DNA of 5,968 bases, taken from positions 1 through 5,968 of the forward strand of contig JAPULD010000058.1 in NCBI GenBank assembly GCA_027295365.1, given 5' to 3'. Of the stretch, positions 1-5,289 are shown one piece after another; position 1 is the stretch's first letter; every line of letters starts with the position of its first letter. Below the pieces are notes generated by a model. It had not been told where the DNA came from. It searched no databases and saw only the letters and a program-made list of their open reading frames with translations. This stretch comes from Planctomycetota bacterium. Lineage in GTDB: Bacteria > Planctomycetota > Phycisphaerae > Phycisphaerales > SM1A02. The position numbers and the translations under genes are program-made.

Positions 1-363
1 GACCTCCTCGCCCGGGTTGACGAGCCCCAGCAGGGTCGCCGCGATCGCCTCGGTGCAGCCCGACGTGACGGTGACGTTCGCCTCGGGATCGATCTCCATT
101 CCCGAATCGATCTTGAACCGATCGGCGATGGCTTTGTCGAGGATCGGGAGGCCATGACTCCTCGCGTACTGGTTGTGCCCCGCCTCGATCGCCTCGATCG
201 CGGCTTGCTTGACGAAATCGGGCCCATCAAAATTAGGAAACCCCTGCCCCAGGTTTACCGCATCATGTTGCACCGCAAGAATGCTGAACTCGGTGAAGAT
301 GGTGGTGCCGAATGGCTGCAAGCGCGCCGCAGTCTGGTTGATCGTGGTCGAAGTCTCGTTCAT
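1..363 (-). CDS. Class I/II PLP-dependent aminotransferase, kynurenine/methionine aminotransferase type (partial, N-terminal 121 residues)
   Basis: This fold-type I aminotransferase reads from ATG at 363-361 and runs off the window at base 1 with no stop, so only the first 121 of probably about 390 residues are present. The visible part has the family's opening block: RLQPFGTTIF near residue 14, then VNLGQGFPNFDGPDFVK (about 37-53), the HNQYARSHG segment (about 64-72), and VTVTSGCTEAIAATLLGLVNPGEEV at the edge. That last segment is the start of the PLP-phosphate-binding TxGxTEAI region. This pattern is typical of the group holding kynurenine-oxoglutarate transaminases, YbdL-like methionine aminotransferases and DapC-like enzymes. 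The Schiff-base lysine lies outside the window. No good Shine-Dalgarno sequence precedes the ATG; an in-frame TTG at 369-367 is a weaker alternative start. The gene is divergent from the zinc-ribbon genes. With kynB and aminomuconate genes nearby, kynurenine is an attractive substrate, but that is inferred from context. Confidence 0.9.
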   Translation of the reverse strand, partial: MNETSTTINQTAARLQPFGTTIFTEFSILAVQHDAVNLGQGFPNFDGPDFVKQAAIEAIEAGHNQYARSHGLPILDKAIADRFKIDSGMEIDPEANVTVTSGCTEAIAATLLGLVNPGEEV

Positions 364-400
364 GGCCAAAGCGTAGCGGAATCTTCCGATGTTGTATCCC

Positions 401-462
401 GGTGGAACAGGCATCCTGCCCGTTCGAGTCTTCCATAGCACGGGCTGGAAGCCCGTGCCACC
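401..462. repeat. REP-like palindromic repeat (planctomycete GTGILPV/TGWKPVPP type)
   Basis: This is an imperfect 62-bp palindrome. The left arm starts GGTGGAACAGGCATCCTGCC and the right arm ends GGCTGGAAGCCCGTGCCACC. The outer 24 bases of the arms pair with about five mismatches. The right half also contains its own perfect hairpin, an 8-bp stem GCACGGGC/GCCCGTGC around the loop TGGAA (438-458). When translated it gives the peptide strings GTGILPV and TGWKPVPP, which recur as spurious ORF ends in many planctomycete and verrucomicrobial genomes. The symmetry is seen directly; membership of that dispersed family is from memory. It lies 37 bp from the aminotransferase start and 23 bp from the next start, so it could also act as an RNA hairpin or a divergent-transcript insulator. 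Confidence 0.75.
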
Positions 463-473
463 ATTGACGCGAC

Positions 474-479
474 TACAAT
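474..479 (+). promoter_or_regulatory. Candidate -10 box (TACAAT) for a leaderless transcript
   Basis: TACAAT matches the sigma-70 -10 consensus at five of six positions. It ends 6 bp before the GTG at 486, so a start about 7 bp downstream would put transcription at or next to the start codon. The absence of a Shine-Dalgarno sequence before that GTG is consistent with this. No -35 box is seen at the expected distance, because that place is occupied by the end of the palindromic repeat. Weak on sequence alone. Confidence 0.3.
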
Positions 480-485
480 TCCATC

Positions 486-1100
486 GTGAAGCGATACCGG
501 GTCATCCTGCTTTTCCTAGCCTTGGGGATCATTCTCAACCTCATGGTCGCGTTCGGGGCAGCCATGGTGTTCGGGATTGCGGAATCAAAGCTGCCGACAT
601 GGGAATCCGAAATCACACCCACGGAGATTCGTGCCCTCATGGCTGAGCAGACGCTCGTGGACTGGTATCAACACTATCCAATCCTTGGAAAATCAGTCTC
701 GACGTTTGCCATACGTCGTCTTGATTTGTCAGACGACCAATCCAGATTTACCAGAGGTGGGATAATGGCGGGACAGACCGGGCCATTTCTCTCTCAGCTT
801 CATATTGGATGGCCCATGTCCTGTTTCCAGGGTTGGTCTGCCGAGCAGAATTTATTAATAACCACCGATCAAGCCATTGCATTTGGCGATGCATCAATTC
901 CCTATGGCGTAAAGCCCATGGCCCTGATAATCAATAGCCTCACCTACGCTTTGCTGATTGCCGGCACCGTGTTTGGTTTTCGATCGTGGCGACGGTTCAT
1001 CCGACGCCGTCATGGAAGGTGTCAACACTGCAACTACGACTTGCGAGGGAACGATCACGCCAACTGCCCCGAATGCGGCACGGAGGTGACCAAGGCATGA
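486..1100 (+). CDS. Two-helix membrane protein with C-terminal zinc ribbon, paralog 1
   Basis: This is a 204-residue protein of unknown function, first of three tandem paralogs. A basic N-terminus (MKRYR) leads into a hydrophobic helix at about 6-30. A core of roughly 115 residues follows, with the shared GWPM motif at 108-111. A second helix spans about 144-165, then a very basic stretch (FRSWRRFIRRRHGR) and a zinc ribbon with cysteines 179, 182, 194 and 197 (CX2C-X11-CX2C, ending CPECGTEV). The positive-inside rule places both termini in the cytoplasm and the core outside. The start is GTG: it aligns exactly with the ATG starts of the two paralogs, all beginning MKR-x-x-VILLFL. There is no Shine-Dalgarno sequence. 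The stop overlaps the next start as ATGA. The zinc-ribbon tail is common in planctomycete hypothetical membrane proteins. No enzymatic motif was seen. Confidence 0.85.
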   Translation: MKRYRVILLFLALGIILNLMVAFGAAMVFGIAESKLPTWESEITPTEIRALMAEQTLVDWYQHYPILGKSVSTFAIRRLDLSDDQSRFTRGGIMAGQTGPFLSQLHIGWPMSCFQGWSAEQNLLITTDQAIAFGDASIPYGVKPMALIINSLTYALLIAGTVFGFRSWRRFIRRRHGRCQHCNYDLRGNDHANCPECGTEVTKA

Positions 1101-1168
1101 AGCGACTCTGGGTCATCCTGCTTTTTCTACTGTTGGGCGCGATCGTCAATGTCGCCGTGGCGTGGGGG
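1064..1168 (+). repeat. Direct repeat copy A across the paralog 1/paralog 2 junction
   Basis: This 105-bp block covers the end of the zinc ribbon of paralog 1, the ATGA junction and the first membrane helix of paralog 2. It matches 1717-1821 at a constant offset of 653 bp. By hand alignment there are nine mismatches in 105, with no gaps. The genes between the blocks are much less similar, so the two copies look like a recent duplication or a homogenised edge. Confidence 0.8.
1082..1089 (+). promoter_or_regulatory. Ribosome binding site inside the upstream zinc-ribbon codons (for the gene at 1097)
   Basis: GGAGGTGA is a full-length Shine-Dalgarno match ending 7 bases before the ATG at 1097. 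It is read at the same time as the codons for Gly-Thr-Glu-Val-Thr at the end of paralog 1. It fixes the start of paralog 2 at 1097 rather than at the upstream in-frame ATG at 986, which would lie deep inside the previous gene. Confidence 0.8.
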
Positions 1169-1753
1169 TTTCAGATCTGGGGAGATCAAAATGTACCTGA
1201 TCCACCAAATGTGCCTGGACATGAGGGCACGATTGAAGCAGCCTACATTTCTTCCTGGGCTCGTGCTTCGGGATCGGGTTGGCCGGAACTTCCAGAAATT
1301 GTATGGATAAAAGATTCGACTGGAAGTCGATTCATATCACTGATCGCGACTACGGGACCTGTAGCCGACTCTCTTGAACTCAGCCATGCCGAGTGGGTAG
1401 TGCAAAGGAGTAAGCAAAGTAACTACAGCGTCGAAGTCGTGCAGCGCGGATGGCCGGCCCGAACTTTGGCCATGGAAAGATGGTTTGAGTTTCATTTTCC
1501 GACTCCCTTTCAGTGGTATTGCAACGGATTTTCGATTGCCGGTCGTTTCATTCCGATCCGCCCCCTCTGGCCAGGCTTTGTGGTCAATGTGATTTTCTAC
1601 GCCATTCCGCTCTGGTTGCTCTCGCGACTCCCGATGGTGCTTCGTCGTATGCTGCGCCGATGGCGAGGTCTCTGCGAGAACTGCGCCTACGACTTCCGCG
1701 GGACAGACCACGACGCCTGCCCCGAGTGCGGCACGGAGATGACCAATCCATGA
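1097..1753 (+). CDS. Two-helix membrane protein with C-terminal zinc ribbon, paralog 2
   Basis: This 218-residue protein of unknown function is the middle member of the tandem array. The N-terminus MKRLWVILLF enters a helix at about 5-28. The core runs from about 29 to 155, contains the GWP motif (118-120), and is otherwise unlike its neighbours. Before the second helix is FIPIRPLWPG, then a helix at about 160-178, a basic RRMLRRWRG stretch and a zinc ribbon with cysteines 193, 196, 208 and 211 (CX2C-X11-CX2C). Topology is probably cytoplasm-out-cytoplasm. The start at 1097 is chosen because it overlaps the previous stop as ATGA, has a strong Shine-Dalgarno site and aligns with both paralogs. 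An in-frame ATG at 986 would add 37 residues read out of frame through paralog 1 and is rejected. Translation is probably coupled to its neighbours. Confidence 0.85.
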   Translation: MKRLWVILLFLLLGAIVNVAVAWGFQIWGDQNVPDPPNVPGHEGTIEAAYISSWARASGSGWPELPEIVWIKDSTGSRFISLIATTGPVADSLELSHAEWVVQRSKQSNYSVEVVQRGWPARTLAMERWFEFHFPTPFQWYCNGFSIAGRFIPIRPLWPGFVVNVIFYAIPLWLLSRLPMVLRRMLRRWRGLCENCAYDFRGTDHDACPECGTEMTNP

Positions 1754-1821
1754 AGCGACTCCGGGTCATCCTGCTTTTTCTGGTGTTGGGCGCGATCGTC
1801 AATGTCGCTGTTGCGTGGGGG
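1717..1821 (+). repeat. Direct repeat copy B across the paralog 2/paralog 3 junction
   Basis: This is the second copy of the 105-bp block described at 1064-1168, again spanning the zinc-ribbon end, the ATGA overlap and the first helix of the next gene. The differences are single bases and one adjacent pair. Because the copies are in direct orientation and flank exactly one gene unit (653 bp), recombination between them would remove or add one complete paralog without breaking the array. Confidence 0.8.
1735..1742 (+). promoter_or_regulatory. Ribosome binding site inside the upstream zinc-ribbon codons (for the gene at 1750)
   Basis: GGAGATGA differs from the full Shine-Dalgarno match at one base and sits 7 bases before the ATG at 1750, the same spacing as at the previous junction. 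It is encoded within the Gly-Thr-Glu-Met-Thr codons of paralog 2. It supports the start at 1750. Confidence 0.7.
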
Positions 1822-2457
1822 TGTGCGATGTTCATCAATCTCTGGGTAATCAACGATCCCACGATCAGGACTGAGAACTCCTTCACCGATTCGTGGGAAT
1901 TGAGTTCATTTGAATCATTTGGATCAATCCGTTTCCACAGCATTCGAGCCAAAGGATCATTCGATGAAGAGATGCAGATTTTCAGAACCGAACTTCCTGT
2001 TTCGAGCATATTGCCGCACTGGGGCGAGCACTTCCTGAATTTGGAAACGGATGCATTCAAGGACGCAAGAGGCGAACTGTTATTTCTTGAAGTACGCAGT
2101 ATTGAGGGGAGAGGGTGGCCAATGAAGACAATCTGGGGTGCGCACGGACACACTTCGGAAGATAAAAAAGGAATCTTGTCTTTCGATCCGAAGAGCAAGT
2201 ATGGAATGGTTGATATGCCGTTTCCAGTTTGGCAGATAACAGGTGTGCCCAGAATGCTCCCCGCGCTTCCTATCTGGCGAGGACATGTCATAAATACGAC
2301 CTTCTACGCCGCACTTCTCTGGCTTCTGATCCCCGGTCCCTTCGCATTTCGCCGCATGATCCGACTCAAGCGTGGCCACTGCATGAAGTGTAACTACGAC
2401 CTGCAAGGATCCGACCATAACGCTTGTCCCGAGTGTGGTGTGAAACTCGCCGGCTGA
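1750..2457 (+). CDS. Two-helix membrane protein with C-terminal zinc ribbon, paralog 3
   Basis: This 235-residue protein of unknown function is the last member of the array. Helix 1 lies at about 5-30 (MKRLRVILLF onward). The extracytoplasmic core of about 140 residues holds the GWPM motif (122-125). LPALPIWRGHVINTTFY leads into helix 2 (about 178-194), followed by basic RRMIRLKRGH and a zinc ribbon with cysteines 211, 214, 226 and 229. After the last CPECG the tail is VKLAG, not the TE(V/M)T of the other two. With no downstream partner, the embedded ribosome-binding codons seen in paralogs 1 and 2 have been lost or were never present. The start overlaps the previous stop as ATGA; an in-frame ATG at 1513 lies inside paralog 2 and is rejected. 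The core is AT-richer than the operon downstream. No enzyme motif was recognised. Confidence 0.85.
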   Translation: MKRLRVILLFLVLGAIVNVAVAWGCAMFINLWVINDPTIRTENSFTDSWELSSFESFGSIRFHSIRAKGSFDEEMQIFRTELPVSSILPHWGEHFLNLETDAFKDARGELLFLEVRSIEGRGWPMKTIWGAHGHTSEDKKGILSFDPKSKYGMVDMPFPVWQITGVPRMLPALPIWRGHVINTTFYAALLWLLIPGPFAFRRMIRLKRGHCMKCNYDLQGSDHNACPECGVKLAG

Positions 2458-2498
2458 CATCAGTCCCCCTTCTCGAATCTCCGCTCTCCACCCCTTCG

Positions 2499-2522
2499 TG
2501 GTATCCTCCCCGATTCAAGGAG
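2499..2522 (+). promoter_or_regulatory. Candidate extended -10 promoter and Shine-Dalgarno site for the aminomuconate operon
   Basis: The 75-bp gap 2458-2532 is the only sizeable space before the operon. It contains TGGTATCCT (2499-2507), which fits an extended -10 element (TGn plus a four-of-six -10 hexamer). No -35 match lies at the usual distance. AAGGAG at 2517-2522 precedes the ATG at 2533 by 10 bases and is a good ribosome-binding site. A start near 2514 would give a leader of about 20 nt. The Shine-Dalgarno site is clear; the promoter is inferred. Confidence 0.45.
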
Positions 2523-2532
2523 ACCACGATTC

Positions 2533-3318
2533 ATGTTTACACTGCAAGGCAAACGCGCGATGGTGTGCGGCTCGACCCAGGGATTGGGACGGGGCTGCGC
2601 CGAGGAACTGGCCCGGGCCGGGGCGGAAATCGTCCTGGTCGCACGAAACGAAGAGACGCTTGAGAAGACGCGCGATGCACTGGCCACGGACCATGGCCAG
2701 AATCACGAGTTCATCGTCGCCGATTTTTCCGATCATGCCGGCGTCCGGGAGTCCATCCGGGTGCACCTGGATTCGACCAGCCACGTGCAGATCCTCGTCA
2801 ACAACACTGGAGGGCCACCCGCGGGCCCTGCGAACGAGGCTGATCCCGAGGCTTTTCTCTCAGCATTCAAGCAACACCTGCTGTGTAATCAGGCCCTGGT
2901 GCAGGAGACGCTGCCCGGAATGAAAGAAGCCGGGTATGGCCGGGTGATCAACATCATCTCCACCTCAGTGGTGATTCCCGTCAAGGGGCTGGGCGTGTCG
3001 AACACGATTCGCGGCGCGGTGGCAAACTGGGCGAGAACGCTGGCCAGCGAACTGGCCCCCTTCGGGATCACGGTCAACAATGTCCTGCCCGGCTTCTTCG
3101 ACACAGTGCGTTTGCATTCCATCATCGCCACCAAGGCGGGCAAGATGGGCGTGAGCGTGCCCGAGATGGAAAAGCAGATGCAAGGCACGGTGCCCATGGA
3201 ACGATTTGGCACCCCCGAAGAAATGGGCGCGGTCGTCGCGTTCCTTGCCTCCCCCGGGGCGTCCTACGTCAATGGCGTCAACCTCCTCGTCGATGGAGGC
3301 CGACTCGCGGCGTCGTGA
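2533..3318 (+). CDS. SDR-family oxidoreductase, 3-oxoacyl-ACP reductase-like, with non-canonical active site
   Basis: This is a 261-residue Rossmann-fold protein of normal SDR length. The dinucleotide-binding turn GSTQGLG (13-19) replaces the usual TGxxxGxG, and the NNAG motif is NNTGG (90-94). The structural Asn-Val-Leu-PG segment (183-187) and the C-terminal VDGG (253-256) are present. Aligned by hand with FabG, the catalytic Ser is Ser143, but the Tyr of YxxxK is Ser156 and the Lys is Arg160 (SNTIR). Related SDRs annotated as 3-oxoacyl-ACP reductase-like share such a changed tetrad, so this is probably a subfamily trait and not decay. It is the first gene of the operon, 11 bp before the aldehyde dehydrogenase, which points to a role in 2-aminomuconate or 4-oxalocrotonate metabolism. 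The reaction is unknown; a true fatty-acid role seems unlikely in this setting. Confidence 0.88.
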   Translation: MFTLQGKRAMVCGSTQGLGRGCAEELARAGAEIVLVARNEETLEKTRDALATDHGQNHEFIVADFSDHAGVRESIRVHLDSTSHVQILVNNTGGPPAGPANEADPEAFLSAFKQHLLCNQALVQETLPGMKEAGYGRVINIISTSVVIPVKGLGVSNTIRGAVANWARTLASELAPFGITVNNVLPGFFDTVRLHSIIATKAGKMGVSVPEMEKQMQGTVPMERFGTPEEMGAVVAFLASPGASYVNGVNLLVDGGRLAAS

Positions 3319-3329
3319 AGTCATAACCG

Positions 3330-4796
3330 ATGCAGACAATCGCCAACTACATCGATGGAAATCTGATCGAACCCCAAGGCGGGGCATACCTCGACAACGT
3401 CGAACCCGCGACGGGGAAGGTGTATTCGCAAACGCCGGACAGTGATGAGGGTGATGTGCAACTCGCCGTCGATGCCGCCACCCGCGCCTTCCAAGGGTGG
3501 TCGCAGGCCAGCGCGTCCGAACGGTCCGATGCAATGCTCTCGCTCGCGTCTCTGGTCGAAGCGAACCTGGAAAAACTCGCCCGGGCCGAAACGATCGACA
3601 ATGGCAAGCCTTTGTGGCTGGCGCGGATGGTTGACATTCCCAGAGCCGTGAGCAACCTGCGATTCTTCGCCACGGCCATTTTGCACACCAGCAGCGAAGT
3701 TCATTTCACGGATGGCCAGGCGATCAATTACACCATGCGGCAACCCGCGGGGGTCGCCGGGTGCATCTCGCCCTGGAACCTGCCCCTCTACCTGTTCACC
3801 TGGAAGATCGCCCCGGCCCTCGCGGCGGGTTGCACCGTGGTCGCCAAGCCATCGGAAGTGACGCCCATGACCGCGTTCATGCTTTCGGAGTTGTGCATCG
3901 AAGCGGGATTTCCCCCGGGCGTGTTGAACATCGTCCATGGCCTCGGCGCCAAGGCGGGCCAGGCCATCGTGTCTCATCCGGATGTCCCGGTCATTTCGTT
4001 TACCGGGGGGTCGGCCACGGGAGCCTCGATCGCGCGCACCGCCGGTCCGATGTTCAAGAAGGTCTCGCTCGAACTGGGAGGCAAGAACCCCAACCTGATC
4101 TTTGCCGATGCAAATCTTCAGGCTGCGATCAAGATTTCCGTGCAATCGTCATTCGCCAACCAGGGTCAGATCTGCCTGTGCGGCTCGCGCATCTTCGCCC
4201 AGCGCGCCGTCTTTGATCAAGTCGTTGATGGTCTGGTTGCCGCGGCGAAGTCTCTGAAGGTGGGCGACCCCCTCGAAGAGGAAACCAAACAAGGCGCGAT
4301 CGTCTCGAAAGATCATCTGGACAAGGTCTTGAAGTGCATTGATCTCGCCAAGGAAGAAGGCGGCACCATCCATTGTGGTGGCGATCGTCCTCCCCCGCCC
4401 CCGGAAGGACTAAACGTACGATGCAAAGACGGGTTCTTTCTAAATCCCGCGGTGATCACCGGGCTGGGGCCGGGTTGCCGCACCAATCAGGAAGAGATCT
4501 TCGGCCCCGTGGTGACGGTGACGCCCTTTGATGACGAGGATGAGGCGATCACCATGGCGAACTCGACGGTCTATGGGCTGTCTTCAACCGTGTGGACGAG
4601 CGACCTGGATCGGGCCCATCGCGTGGCGGGAAAAATCCAGGCCGGCACCGTCTGGATCAACTGCTGGCTTCTTCGCGACCTGCGCGTGCCGTTCGGGGGC
4701 ATGAAACAAAGCGGTGTGGGACGCGAAGGGGGTGAGTACGCCTTGAATTTCTTTACCGAGCCCAAGAACATCTGTGTGAAAATCAACCACACGTGA
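3330..4796 (+). CDS. 2-Aminomuconate-6-semialdehyde dehydrogenase-like aldehyde dehydrogenase
   Basis: This NAD(P)-dependent ALDH of 488 residues would oxidise 2-aminomuconate 6-semialdehyde to 2-aminomuconate in the cytoplasm, a step of tryptophan breakdown through 3-hydroxyanthranilate. Visible ALDH hallmarks are SPWNLP with oxyanion-hole Asn150, cofactor-binding AKPSE with Lys173, FTGG (224-227), general-base Glu248 in LELGGK, and nucleophile Cys282 in GQICLCGSR. EIFGPVV (389-395) and the end motif NCWLLRDLRVPFGGMKQSG also match. The LARMVDIPRA segment (97-106) and NCWLLRDLR (444-452) are the regions that carry substrate-carboxylate arginines in aminomuconate/hydroxymuconate semialdehyde dehydrogenases; Arg99 or Arg105 and Arg449 are my candidates. 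A proline run (354-358) forms an extra surface loop. It could equally be a 2-hydroxymuconate semialdehyde dehydrogenase by sequence; the RidA gene 11 bp downstream and nearby kynB favour the amino substrate. The ribosome-binding site is weak. Confidence 0.9.
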   Translation: MQTIANYIDGNLIEPQGGAYLDNVEPATGKVYSQTPDSDEGDVQLAVDAATRAFQGWSQASASERSDAMLSLASLVEANLEKLARAETIDNGKPLWLARMVDIPRAVSNLRFFATAILHTSSEVHFTDGQAINYTMRQPAGVAGCISPWNLPLYLFTWKIAPALAAGCTVVAKPSEVTPMTAFMLSELCIEAGFPPGVLNIVHGLGAKAGQAIVSHPDVPVISFTGGSATGASIARTAGPMFKKVSLELGGKNPNLIFADANLQAAIKISVQSSFANQGQICLCGSRIFAQRAVFDQVVDGLVAAAKSLKVGDPLEEETKQGAIVSKDHLDKVLKCIDLAKEEGGTIHCGGDRPPPPPEGLNVRCKDGFFLNPAVITGLGPGCRTNQEEIFGPVVTVTPFDDEDEAITMANSTVYGLSSTVWTSDLDRAHRVAGKIQAGTVWINCWLLRDLRVPFGGMKQSGVGREGGEYALNFFTEPKNICVKINHT

Positions 4797-4800
4797 AGGA
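4796..4800 (+). promoter_or_regulatory. Ribosome binding site deciding the start of the RidA-family gene
   Basis: AAGGA sits 7 bases before the ATG at 4808 and starts on the last base of the aldehyde dehydrogenase stop codon. It favours 4808 over the GTG at 4793, which overlaps the upstream stop as GTGA but has no comparable site. Confidence 0.6.
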
Positions 4801-4807
4801 ATTTCCG

Positions 4808-5257
4808 ATGTCCGATGCAAGCATCATGAGCACCCGCGCCCCCGAACCGGTGGGCCCCTACCCCCACGCCAAAAGAGCCGGCAACTTGTTGTTTCTCTCG
4901 GGTTTCGGCCCCCGGACCCCCGGACCCAAGAGCGAGAGTCTCCAGAAGATTCCGGGGGTGACGCTGGACGAGAATGGCGCCATTGTCGAGTACGACATCG
5001 AGGCCCAATGCCGTTCGTGTTTCGACAACATCGTCGCAGTACTGGAGGATTCGGGTTCGCGCCTCGCCAACGTGGTGGATGTGCAGGTGTTCCTGACGAA
5101 CATCGCCGATGATTTCCAGACGATGAATAAGGTCTTCGCGGAGTATTTTGCGGGACCGCCGGAATCGGGGAAGCCGAACCCCACGCGGACGACCGTCGAG
5201 GTCACCGCCCTGCCCGCCCCGATCTGCGTGGAGGCGAAAGTCATCGCGACGATTTGA
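4808..5257 (+). CDS. 2-Aminomuconate deaminase-like protein, RidA/YjgF family
   Basis: This 149-residue protein of the RidA (YjgF/YER057c/UK114) family forms trimers in known members. By context it hydrolyses 2-aminomuconate to 4-oxalocrotonate and ammonia. The opening APEPVGPYPHAKRAGNLLFL with SGFGPR (31-36), the IPGV block (48-51) and DIEAQ (63-67) resemble the aminomuconate deaminase branch. The family's substrate-binding Arg is Arg127 in TRTTVEV, and Glu142 (VEAKVIATI) stands 15 residues later, the same separation as Arg105 and Glu120 in E. coli RidA. The chain is somewhat longer than generic RidA (about 128 residues) owing to the central insert and a GPPESGKPNP loop. ATG 4808 is chosen for its Shine-Dalgarno site; GTG 4793 would add five residues. 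Position directly after the aldehyde dehydrogenase gives the expected enzyme-product order. A general imine deaminase role is the alternative. Confidence 0.87.
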   Translation: MSDASIMSTRAPEPVGPYPHAKRAGNLLFLSGFGPRTPGPKSESLQKIPGVTLDENGAIVEYDIEAQCRSCFDNIVAVLEDSGSRLANVVDVQVFLTNIADDFQTMNKVFAEYFAGPPESGKPNPTRTTVEVTALPAPICVEAKVIATI

Positions 5258-5289
5258 AAATGCCCCAGACACCAGCGACGGATCAACAC

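Larger units (their letters stand above)
364..485. promoter_or_regulatory. Divergent intergenic region
   Basis: This 122-bp gap separates the minus-strand aminotransferase from the plus-strand zinc-ribbon genes, so it should contain both promoters. About half of it is the palindromic repeat at 401-462. On the aminotransferase side there is a short perfect inverted repeat at 377-388 (CGGAA-TC-TTCCG), ending in the likely 5' leader of that gene, and a weak minus-strand -10-like TACAAC at 396-391. On the other side TACAAT sits at 474-479. No convincing -35 box is visible for either direction. Promoter assignment is inference. Confidence 0.4.

Noticed and set aside
464..479. TTGACG (464-469) paired with TACAAT (474-479) as a sigma-70 promoter
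   Set aside because: The boxes are only 4 bp apart, far from the required 16-18, so they cannot work as a pair.
389..646. 85-residue plus-strand ORF beginning MLYPGGTGILPV
   Set aside because: It is the accidental translation of the palindromic repeat running into the first zinc-ribbon gene in another frame.
986..1096. Longer N-terminus for paralog 2 starting at ATG 986
   Set aside because: It would overlap paralog 1 by over 100 bp out of frame; the ATG at 1097 has a strong ribosome-binding site and aligns with both paralogs.
1513..1749. Longer N-terminus for paralog 3 starting at ATG 1513
   Set aside because: It lies inside paralog 2 in another frame; the start at 1750 matches the array's ATGA pattern and the conserved MKR opening.
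1064..1821. CRISPR or phage-type repeat interpretation of the direct repeats
   Set aside because: There are only two copies, they are coding and are explained by gene duplication; no cas gene or spacer structure is present.
3321..4145. 274-residue minus-strand ORF opposite the aldehyde dehydrogenase
   Set aside because: Arg/Gly/His-rich composition typical of antisense reading through a high-GC gene; no recognisable domain.
4381..4410. Proline run in the aldehyde dehydrogenase as a sign of frameshift
   Set aside because: Reading frame and family motifs continue normally on both sides; it looks like a short surface-loop insertion.
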